From positions 1-18,461 of the forward strand of contig URQK01000026.1 in the NCBI GenBank assembly GCA_900549975.1: a stretch of DNA of 18,461 nt. The letters are read 5' to 3'. The notes under the pieces were generated by a model. That model ran no database searches. It saw nothing but the letters and a program-made list of their open reading frames with translations, and was not told the DNA's origin. The stretch's first letter is position 1; each line of letters starts with the position of its first letter. This document shows, one piece after another, positions 7,033-13,688 of the stretch. This stretch comes from an uncultured Mollicutes bacterium. Its GTDB lineage: Bacteria > Bacillota_I > Bacilli_A > RFN20 > CAG-826. The position numbers and the translations under genes were made by a program.

Positions 7033-9302
7033 TGAAAAAAGTATCAAAAGCCTTAGTGGCGGTCTTTATATCATTCTTATCTCTAGGATTAATATCTTGT
7101 AATAAATCTAATAATCAAAAAGTTACAAGATTACAAGTGTTAGAAAATCCGACCAAACTAGAATATTATACTGGTGAACTATTTGATCCAACCGGATTAG
7201 TATTAGGTGTTAAATACGAAAATGGAAGCACCGCTAAAGTAACAAGTGGCTATACATATTCACCAACGGATGAACTAACAGAAGATGATGAAGAAATTGT
7301 TATTCGTTATATGAATAAATCAGTAGTATTAGATATTGATATTAATGTTAAAATACCAACAAGTTTAGAAATATCTAAAATGCCTGATAAATTAAATTAT
7401 GTTGTTGGTGAAAAATTTGATCCAAAAGGATTAGAATTAAAGGCAACGTTTGAAGATGGTGAAGAAAAAACGATAACAAAAGGATTTAGATGTTCACCTA
7501 GTTCATCATTACGTGAATCACACAAGCAAATTAAGGTAACATATAATCGTAAATTTGTTTATGTTCCGATTTCTGTAACAAAAGTATATGCTTCAATAGA
7601 AATCGCGCAAAATCCAACTAAAATATCATATTTAGAGCATGAATATTTTGATCCAACTGGTATTGTGTTAAAAGGTAACTTTGTTGATGGCACCTCGGAA
7701 ATAATTGAAAACTTCGATTATTCACCAAAAGAAAGATTATCATTAGATGATAAAGCCATCACTTTTACTGCCGGAACAAAAATTTGTACATTAGCAATTG
7801 AAGTTAGTAAAGGTGAAACTCATAATATGTCAAAACATGTTGAACGTGTTGAGCCGACATGCGAGTCAGATGGTAATGTCGAATATTATTATTGTTCAAT
7901 TTGTAATAAGTATTTTGCTGATGAGTTTGGTTTAGAAGAATTAAAAGATATTACTTTGCCAAAACATCACATATTTGCTTATGAAGATATAAAAGAGACT
8001 ACGCCTGGTGTGCAAGTAGCGCAGAAAAAATGTATTCGCTGTGATTATAATGAGGAAGTTGCACCAAATTATTATTATGATTTTGTGAGTAATGACTTAA
8101 TTGGTACTAATGATAATCCACCACAAAATCGTTACAAAAATATTATGAGTGGTAAAACTGGTAGTGCAAATGTAACTAAATTAGGTGCAAATTCTGCTGG
8201 TGGAGAATATGTTAATTATAACTATGGTGGAGCAGGAGTTATTAATTCTTTTGAATCAAAAGAAGAATTAACAGTTAAACTTGTTATAAAAGCGGCAACA
8301 GGATATATTACGCAACTAGGTTCTGGGCAAAATTGGATCACTGGCGATATGCAATTCAATAAAGTATTTGATGTATTTATTAATGATGAAAACATTAATA
8401 TTGATGACACTAAAGTATTGTTGGGAAAAGAAAGCAAAGAGTACTATCTTGCTATGGGTAATTGGACTTATATTTTGTTAGATAATATTAAACTCCAAAA
8501 AGGTGTTAACGAAATAAGAATTATGTCTAAATGTCCTTATGTTGAAAATACTACAACACCTTTATATCATGATGCTGGCGTGAATGGAACACAATCCACA
8601 CCAATTCTTGATACAATCAGTTTATATGATGCTGATAATGTAAGTGAACATGTTCATGTTATTGATGAAACAAAAGATTCAATGTATGCCATGATTGGTA
8701 TATGTTCATGTGGAGAAGAAATTACTAAATCAGTTACCACTTATAATGTTAGTAAAAAAGATTTACATGGCAATTTAAGTGATTATCCTAACGATTATAC
8801 TGGTGGCGCTAAAAATGTAGAAAAATTAGCAAAAGTTTCTACTGATGGAAATTATGTAACAGGATTTAAAAATGAATCTGATTATGTAGAAGTAAAAGTA
8901 AATTCTAGTGTTAGTAGCAATGGACTTGTTTCTTTAAAAGTGGCAACAGGTTGTTCGAAAACTGATTCGTCATACACACAATTTATTACTGATGATATGA
9001 TTTTTAATAAAACTGCAAAAGTATTTATTAATGGTAATGAAATTGAAATTAATGATAATCAAGTTATGATTGCGCCAAGCGGATATGGAGATTATGGTTA
9101 CGCAATGGGAAACTGGGTATATGTTAAATTACGTAATGTTCAACTTAATGAAGGAGAGAATATCATTCGTATTCAAGGTTTAGCATTACCTCATGATGGA
9201 AAAAATTATTATTATGAGAATGATTATGCTGGTGCGAAATCACAATCAACATTTCAATTAGATACTATTAATTTTGATTTTGAATCCACATTATCATTTT
9301 AA
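7032..9302 (+). CDS. Surface lipoprotein with Ig-like (Big_3) and CBM-like modules
   Basis: A 756-residue lipoprotein: signal with lipobox LISC and lipidated Cys23. Three Big_3-like Ig repeats follow (~33-107, ~110-183, ~187-258), each with P-x-K then YxxGE[LK]FDPxGL or close variants, and a dG strand. Residues ~263-315 resemble the Cys-rich repeat common in Firmicute surface proteins (EPTCESDGNVEYYYCSIC, then H312/H313). A CxxC knuckle (334, 337) precedes one CBM6/35-like module (~375-533), and a CSC knuckle (558, 560) a second (~590-750). These modules match those of the secreted protein two genes upstream, including GDMQFNKVFDVFIN and NGTQSTPILDTI. The ATG overlaps the last base of the GH3 stop (TAATG), with AAGGGGGA upstream, so translation is coupled. 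Likely role: a wall-spanning stalk presenting glycan-binding modules. The last gene before a terminator. Confidence 0.85.
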   Translation: MKKVSKALVAVFISFLSLGLISCNKSNNQKVTRLQVLENPTKLEYYTGELFDPTGLVLGVKYENGSTAKVTSGYTYSPTDELTEDDEEIVIRYMNKSVVLDIDINVKIPTSLEISKMPDKLNYVVGEKFDPKGLELKATFEDGEEKTITKGFRCSPSSSLRESHKQIKVTYNRKFVYVPISVTKVYASIEIAQNPTKISYLEHEYFDPTGIVLKGNFVDGTSEIIENFDYSPKERLSLDDKAITFTAGTKICTLAIEVSKGETHNMSKHVERVEPTCESDGNVEYYYCSICNKYFADEFGLEELKDITLPKHHIFAYEDIKETTPGVQVAQKKCIRCDYNEEVAPNYYYDFVSNDLIGTNDNPPQNRYKNIMSGKTGSANVTKLGANSAGGEYVNYNYGGAGVINSFESKEELTVKLVIKAATGYITQLGSGQNWITGDMQFNKVFDVFINDENINIDDTKVLLGKESKEYYLAMGNWTYILLDNIKLQKGVNEIRIMSKCPYVENTTTPLYHDAGVNGTQSTPILDTISLYDADNVSEHVHVIDETKDSMYAMIGICSCGEEITKSVTTYNVSKKDLHGNLSDYPNDYTGGAKNVEKLAKVSTDGNYVTGFKNESDYVEVKVNSSVSSNGLVSLKVATGCSKTDSSYTQFITDDMIFNKTAKVFINGNEIEINDNQVMIAPSGYGDYGYAMGNWVYVKLRNVQLNEGENIIRIQGLALPHDGKNYYYENDYAGAKSQSTFQLDTINFDFESTLSF

Positions 9303-9310
9303 AATTTTAG

Positions 9311-9347
9311 AACATAGGCTTATTAAATTAGGTCTATGTTTTTCTTT
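9311..9347 (+). terminator. Intrinsic terminator of the GH3/CBM operon
   Basis: AACATAGGCTTA (9311-9322) pairs with TAGGTCTATGTT (9329-9340), a 12-pair stem including two G-U wobbles and a six-base loop, followed by a T-rich run. It begins nine bases after the lipoprotein stop, closing the operon. Confidence 0.8.
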
Positions 9348-9353
9348 ACTTTA

Positions 9354-9387
9354 TTTGTGTACAAATAACAATATATTGTTATATAAT
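9354..9387 (+). promoter_or_regulatory. Promoter region of the DUF4250 gene with two palindromes
   Basis: TATAAT at 9382-9387 is a good -10. Just upstream is a perfect 14-base palindrome, AACAATATATTGTT (9367-9380), in the spacer, and before that TTTGT-GT-ACAAA (9354-9365) around the -35 position. No clear TTGACA is present. The palindromes are possible repressor sites, but the AT richness makes chance matches likely. Confidence 0.4.
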
Positions 9388-9409
9388 TATTTCGAAATTA
9401 GGTGATAAT

Positions 9410-9592
9410 ATGCAAAGTTTACCAAGTAATGCTTATGTTTTATTGAGTGTAATTAATACTAAACTAAGAGATTTTTATAGTTCTTTAGATGAATTATGTG
9501 ATGATTTAGGTGAAGACAAAGAAGAAATCATAAATATTCTTAGCACAATTAATTATTATTATGATGAAAAACTAAATCAATTTAAAAACTAA
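9410..9592 (+). CDS. DUF4250 family small protein
   Basis: A 60-residue cytoplasmic protein whose whole length fits DUF4250: the start MQSLPSNAYVLLSVINTKLRD, then YSSLDELCDDL, and the closing YYYDEKLNQF block are the family's hallmark segments. No function has been established that I know of; the pattern suggests a compact helical protein, perhaps nucleic-acid or protein binding. AGGTGAT at 9400-9406 sets the start. It stands alone between the operon terminator and the DUF2207 gene and appears to have its own promoter, so it is probably unrelated to the glycan operon. Confidence 0.85.
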   Translation: MQSLPSNAYVLLSVINTKLRDFYSSLDELCDDLGEDKEEIINILSTINYYYDEKLNQFKN

Positions 9593-9621
9593 AAAGCTAA
9601 AGTTTTGTTTAAAATTATTGC

Positions 9622-9648
9622 TATATTAACTATTAATAAGTTAATATA
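9622..9648. repeat. Ten-base inverted repeat upstream of the DUF2207 gene
   Basis: TATATTAACT (9622-9631) and AGTTAATATA (9639-9648) are perfect inverted repeats around a 7-base centre. A possible -10 (CATAAT, 9662-9667) follows 13 bases later, so this could be an operator for the DUF2207 gene. The arms are almost entirely A/T, so chance is a real alternative. The remaining bases to 9705 hold only AAGGGGAG, the ribosome binding site. Confidence 0.35.
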
Positions 9649-9705
9649 TAAGCGAGTATTGCATAATTATTTATGTGTGCGCATACTTATTAAGGGGAGA
9701 AATGC

Positions 9706-11766
9706 ATGAAGTATTTTTTAAAGAAAAATCTTATTGGAATAATAGCAATGTTAGTGTGTATTATTATTCCTATTGCCTATTTTTTATTTGTTTCTAATAG
9801 TTACGAAATATCACCAAGTGATTGTAAAACAACACAAAATGATGTTGAAGTATGGATCAGTGAAGATGGTTCTATGAAAATCACTGAAAAAATGCAACTT
9901 ACTACTAAGTGGCATGAAATAAATAAAGATATTGTTTATGCCGCGGACGCTAATAATCCAGTTGCGGATAATGTAAGCGAGTCAGGAAGTTCTCAACATC
10001 AAAAACCAAAATTTGATGAAAGTGTTGTAAGTGTTAGAGTGTTAGATCATAGTGGCAAAGAAGTTATGAGCACGGATAATAACAACTATGGCAATGATTA
10101 TAGACGTGGTGATTTAATTTCTTATTCATTTAAAGATGGTAAAACTCATACTTGGGAAGATGATCCTTCGCATATTGTAGCAAGTGATTATCAAAATGCG
10201 GAAAGAATATACATATATCGCGCAAGTGGTTTAGGACCTAATTGCACTATCGAATATACATATGGTTATAAGGGCGCTGTAATGTATTATAGTGATATTG
10301 CTGAAATTAATGCTAAATTTGTTTCTAGTAATGAAATGTCCACTAAAAATGTTACTTGTGTAATCCATTTGCCTTCAACTTTAAAAAGCGATTTAAAGAG
10401 TGAAGAAGTTTATGTTTATGGACATGGCACAGCTGGTAAAGTTACATATCCTCTTGTTAATCCAGAAACTAACAAAACTGATCCTTATACAATAACATTA
10501 ACTAGCAAACAATTAAAAAAGAATGAAGAAATTGAAGCTAGAATCATGATGCCTAATACAATGTTTGATAAGTCTTTGTTTACTAATGAATATTGTAATG
10601 TTTCTAAGTTAGCGCATTTAGAGAATGCTATTAAATATGAAGAAGTAACAATTCCTAATGAAACAAGAATGGCAAATATTGTTAATGTTGTGTCAATTAT
10701 CATATTTGTGTCATCAATAGGTTTTGCTATTTTTACATTTATTCATTTGTATAATAAGTATGACAAAGAGTATACCCCAGAGTTCTTTAATGAATATTAT
10801 CGTGAGTTACCAAATGATTATGGTCCAGCAGTTATGGGATATTTGTATCGCTTTAAAGATCCAGACAAAAATGATGTCACAGCCACATTGCTAGACTTAA
10901 TTAGAAGAAAATATATTATTCTTGATAATAATGGTGCATCTTTGTTAGATGATAAACCAAATTATAAAATGACATTAAATAGTGAAATGTCAACTTCAGA
11001 TTTAATGCCACACGAACAAGAATTAATTAATTGGTTCTTCAATATTGTTGGTAATGGTCAAGAATTGAGTTTAGATGAGTTGGATAACTTCAATAAAAAA
11101 GAAAAGAACGCAATTGAATATCAAAATTGTAACAAGAGATTTAACGAATCTATTAAAAGAAGTGCAGAAAGTTATGATTTCTTTGAAGTAAATGTTGCAA
11201 CTAAGAAAACAGGCTTATTTAATATTGTAATGGTAGTAGTTATTTTAATTCAATTCTTTATAAAAGCATCATTTGATTTGGTTGTTCCAAACTTTAGCAT
11301 ATGGTTTACAATTGGCTTTATAATATTTATCAATGTCTATGCTAGAAGTATTATTAGACGTACTAAAAAAGCAAATGAAGAATTTACTAAATGGAAGGCA
11401 TTTAAAAAGTTCTTAGAAGAATTCTCAAATATGAAAGATTATCCAATGCCAGGTATTATCGTTTGGGAACATTATATGGTTTATGCAACGGAATTTGGCA
11501 TTGCTGATAAAGTAGAAAAACAAGTAAGATTTAAATATTCTTCGCTTGGAATGGAAAATGAATTAACTAGTAGTAATGCCACATTCTTCTACTATCCAAG
11601 TTTCTATAACTATTATTCTTATCGTATGGCAAATTCATTTGCGGTTGCTAGTACAACTATTGCTAAAGCACAAGCTGCTCGAGCTGGAGGCTCTGGCGGT
11701 GGTCGCGGCGGATTTGGTGGAGGATCATCTCATGGTATGGGTGGTACTCATATGAGTGGCCGTTAA
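9706..11766 (+). CDS. DUF2207 domain membrane protein
   Basis: A 686-residue membrane protein with the DUF2207 layout. A first membrane segment (~9-29) leads into a large extracytoplasmic beta-rich domain (~45-318), with V-x-V-x-[VI]-x-x-D-G-S-M near its start. A second segment lies at ~326-349, then a cytoplasmic part containing the family's PAVMGYLYRF...DVTATLLDLIRRKYI block (374-404), two more segments (~503-521, ~529-549) and WEHYMVYATEFGIADKV (587-603). The C-terminus is a Gly/Ser tail (GGSGGGRGGFGGG and onwards), standard for the family. Function is not established; DUF2207 proteins often occur with LemA, as here (LemA is two genes downstream). AAGGGGAG at 9692-9699 fixes the start. Confidence 0.9.
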   Translation: MKYFLKKNLIGIIAMLVCIIIPIAYFLFVSNSYEISPSDCKTTQNDVEVWISEDGSMKITEKMQLTTKWHEINKDIVYAADANNPVADNVSESGSSQHQKPKFDESVVSVRVLDHSGKEVMSTDNNNYGNDYRRGDLISYSFKDGKTHTWEDDPSHIVASDYQNAERIYIYRASGLGPNCTIEYTYGYKGAVMYYSDIAEINAKFVSSNEMSTKNVTCVIHLPSTLKSDLKSEEVYVYGHGTAGKVTYPLVNPETNKTDPYTITLTSKQLKKNEEIEARIMMPNTMFDKSLFTNEYCNVSKLAHLENAIKYEEVTIPNETRMANIVNVVSIIIFVSSIGFAIFTFIHLYNKYDKEYTPEFFNEYYRELPNDYGPAVMGYLYRFKDPDKNDVTATLLDLIRRKYIILDNNGASLLDDKPNYKMTLNSEMSTSDLMPHEQELINWFFNIVGNGQELSLDELDNFNKKEKNAIEYQNCNKRFNESIKRSAESYDFFEVNVATKKTGLFNIVMVVVILIQFFIKASFDLVVPNFSIWFTIGFIIFINVYARSIIRRTKKANEEFTKWKAFKKFLEEFSNMKDYPMPGIIVWEHYMVYATEFGIADKVEKQVRFKYSSLGMENELTSSNATFFYYPSFYNYYSYRMANSFAVASTTIAKAQAARAGGSGGGRGGFGGGSSHGMGGTHMSGR

Positions 11767-11774
11767 ACGATTTA

Positions 11775-11809
11775 TTGACATATTTATAGAATAAAATTAT
11801 AATTTTATT
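11775..11809 (+). promoter_or_regulatory. Consensus sigma-A promoter with palindrome over the -10
   Basis: TTGACA (11775-11780), a 17-base spacer and TATAAT (11798-11803) make a perfect consensus promoter, the best in the window. The -10 is embedded in a perfect 20-base palindrome at 11790-11809 (core ATAAAATTATAATTTTAT). Transcription would start near 11810, right at AGGAGG, leaving a leader of only about 14 bases. The lipoprotein and LemA genes can thus be transcribed independently of DUF2207. The palindrome may be an operator or an AT-rich coincidence. Confidence 0.75.
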
Positions 11810-11823
11810 AGGAGGAAAAAATT

Positions 11824-13005
11824 ATGAAAAAGACGAAGATTTTATTGCCTATTATGTTATTTGCATTATGCTCTTGCGGAGAGACAACTGATAGTAAAGG
11901 TAAAGCTATGGAGTATAGTGAAGGTGTCAAATTATTACAAAATTGTGCTAGTAATGTTGATACATATGATGCGATAGGATTTAATGCGAATCTTGAAAAA
12001 TATGATTTACATGTATTTACCGATTCATATCAAGTTAATGCTGATACTCATGAAAAGTCTAGTGAATCTACTATTACTGATGTTGTTCAAGCAAGTGTAA
12101 ACGGTGAATTTGATGTTGCTGTTAGTGGATTAACAAGTGCTACAGCGTTTAATGAACTTAAGGCTTCTGTTAAAGCAAATTTAAATGCTGATGTTAAATC
12201 GGAAGGCCAAAGTGTGTTTGGAGACAATAAAGAACCTGTTGCCATTTCCGCTCAATTCGTGCTAGATGAAGGTAATGGTTATGTTGATGTTAATAAACAA
12301 TTACAAGACCTTATTAGCGCTAACGCGGGAGTTGAAATTCCTGAAAAGTTCTATGCACCTGTTGTTTTTGATGAATCAAATATTACTTTCCCTTTATTCA
12401 ATAATGATTTGATTGAAAATGGCATTGAAACTACTAAAGCACAAATCGAAGCACTTATTAAAAAAAATGCCGATGGTTTAACTGATGAACAAGTTAGTAA
12501 ATTAATCGAAACTGTTAAAAATACACTTTCATCATTTGTTTCATTTAAAGTATATCAAGGTGGCAAATATGAAGTGTCAGTTGAAATAAATAAAACTAAT
12601 TTAACTCTTGCTGTAAATACTATTGCAACTAGTGTTGCTAAAGCTGCTATGGGTGATCAAGCATCTAATTTAACAGATGAGCAATTAGCAGAAATGGTTA
12701 AAGGCATGACTGAATCAATTACATCTAATTTTGATGGTATTGATCATATTAATTTATCAGCAATGTTCTCTGAAAAAGCATTCCTTAGCGCTAAGGCTGA
12801 TGTAGATGTCAAAGTTAAAACATTATCAGAACAATCTACCTCGCCAGATGACACGACTTCAATTAGTATAATTGATACATATCTTGATATGAAATTAAAA
12901 TCAAGCACCACATTATCATTTGGTGAAGATGTTAAAGTACTTACTATCGCTAATAAAGAAGAATATACTTTAGTTAATTTAGATGATAGTGGAGATAACA
13001 AATAA
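11824..13005 (+). CDS. Lipoprotein of unknown function in a DUF2207-LemA cassette
   Basis: A 393-residue protein with a short lipoprotein signal ending LCSC (Cys18 the likely lipid site; Cys at -2 is not the usual residue). I recognise no family. The mature part is acidic, with long alternating stretches that read as beta strands (for example VSFKVYQGGKYEVSVEI and later KADVDVKVKTL), separated by helical pieces. Two of these repeat one another loosely: LTDEQVSKLIETV (214-226) and LTDEQLAEMVKGM. A large curved-sheet lipoprotein of LolA-like type would fit, but that is speculation. AGGAGG at 11810-11815 gives a strong start. It sits 57 bases after DUF2207 and 19 bases before LemA, so a shared envelope role is likely. 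Confidence 0.75.
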   Translation: MKKTKILLPIMLFALCSCGETTDSKGKAMEYSEGVKLLQNCASNVDTYDAIGFNANLEKYDLHVFTDSYQVNADTHEKSSESTITDVVQASVNGEFDVAVSGLTSATAFNELKASVKANLNADVKSEGQSVFGDNKEPVAISAQFVLDEGNGYVDVNKQLQDLISANAGVEIPEKFYAPVVFDESNITFPLFNNDLIENGIETTKAQIEALIKKNADGLTDEQVSKLIETVKNTLSSFVSFKVYQGGKYEVSVEINKTNLTLAVNTIATSVAKAAMGDQASNLTDEQLAEMVKGMTESITSNFDGIDHINLSAMFSEKAFLSAKADVDVKVKTLSEQSTSPDDTTSISIIDTYLDMKLKSSTTLSFGEDVKVLTIANKEEYTLVNLDDSGDNK

Positions 13006-13024
13006 AGGAAAGGAGATTGGAAAG

Positions 13025-13609
13025 ATGTTATTAATAAGCATTGGTGCAATTGTTGGTATTGCTATTGCTGTCCTTGTCGTAATCATTATTATTGCTATTG
13101 TTGCTTGGGCTATTAAAATGTATAACAAATTAGTAGATGGACGTAACAAAGTAAAAAATTCTTGGTCACAAGTAGATGTTCAATTAAAAAGAAGATTTGA
13201 TTTAATTCCTAATTTAGTTGAAACTGTCAAAGGATATGCAAATCACGAATCTGAAATTTTTACAAAATTTGCTGAAGCTAGAAAATTATATAATGATGCT
13301 TCTAGCGAAGGATCTGTTCAAAAAGCAGCAGAAGCTTCTAATCAATTAAACAAATTAGTGACATTCACTATTGAAAAATATCCAGAATTAAAAGCTGATA
13401 CTCATTTTAGTGAATTACTATCAACATTAAAAGATACAGAAGACAAGATTGCTTATACACGTCAATTCTATAATGATGTAGTTCTAAGTTATAACAATTT
13501 ACGTGAAAAATTCCCAGGAAATATCATTGCTAATTCATTTAGTTTTAAAGAAGCAGAATTATTTAAAGTTGATGAAGCGAGCCGTGAAGCACCATCTGTA
13601 AAATTCTAA
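13025..13609 (+). CDS. lemA: LemA family membrane protein
   Basis: A 194-residue protein, usual LemA length. An N-terminal membrane segment (~4-29) is followed by the family's most conserved stretch: a Y-N-x-L-V...R-N-x-V-x-x-S-W block, VDVQLKRRFDLIPNLVETV (49-67) and KGYANHE (68-74). The rest should be the long LemA helical bundle, ending with the usual EAPSVKF-like tail. Function is poorly defined; LemA proteins often accompany DUF2207/TPM-domain or HtpX proteins. I chose ATG 13025, with AAGGAG at 13010-13015, over ATG 12983, which overlaps the preceding gene and would add 14 hydrophilic residues ahead of the membrane segment. It is followed by a strong terminator. Confidence 0.92.
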   Translation: MLLISIGAIVGIAIAVLVVIIIIAIVAWAIKMYNKLVDGRNKVKNSWSQVDVQLKRRFDLIPNLVETVKGYANHESEIFTKFAEARKLYNDASSEGSVQKAAEASNQLNKLVTFTIEKYPELKADTHFSELLSTLKDTEDKIAYTRQFYNDVVLSYNNLREKFPGNIIANSFSFKEAELFKVDEASREAPSVKF

Positions 13610-13624
13610 TTAGTTTTATTAGTT

Positions 13625-13648
13625 AGACCACTTCGGTGGTCTTTTTTT
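13625..13648 (+). terminator. Strong UUCG-loop intrinsic terminator after lemA
   Basis: AGACCAC (13625-13631), a TTCG tetraloop and GTGGTCT (13636-13642) run directly into seven Ts. The stem is perfect and GC-richer than its surroundings, the best terminator in the window. It separates the LemA cassette from the next gene. Confidence 0.93.
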
Positions 13649-13661
13649 CATACTTAAAAAG

Positions 13662-13670
13662 TGCTATCAT
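13662..13670 (+). promoter_or_regulatory. Extended -10 promoter candidate for the GtrA-HAD gene
   Basis: TGCTATCAT matches the extended -10 pattern TG-N-TATAAT at 5 of 6 positions in the hexamer. It lies between the lemA terminator and the AGGTGAT ribosome binding site at 13678, the only place a dedicated promoter could fit. No -35 is evident; the corresponding bases fall in the terminator T run. Confidence 0.4.
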
Positions 13671-13688
13671 ATTATGCAGGTGATGATT

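Noticed and set aside
9585..9606. AAAACT/AGTTTT hairpin around the DUF4250 stop as a terminator.
   Set aside because: Only six A/T-rich pairs with a ten-base loop and no continuous T run; too weak to call.
11790..11809. The 20-base palindrome as a terminator for the DUF2207 gene.
   Set aside because: It contains only A-T pairs, has no loop, and is not followed by a T run; it overlaps a perfect promoter instead.
12744..13049. A 101-codon minus-strand open frame across the lipoprotein-lemA junction.
   Set aside because: It overlaps two well-supported genes and their ribosome binding site and resembles no protein.
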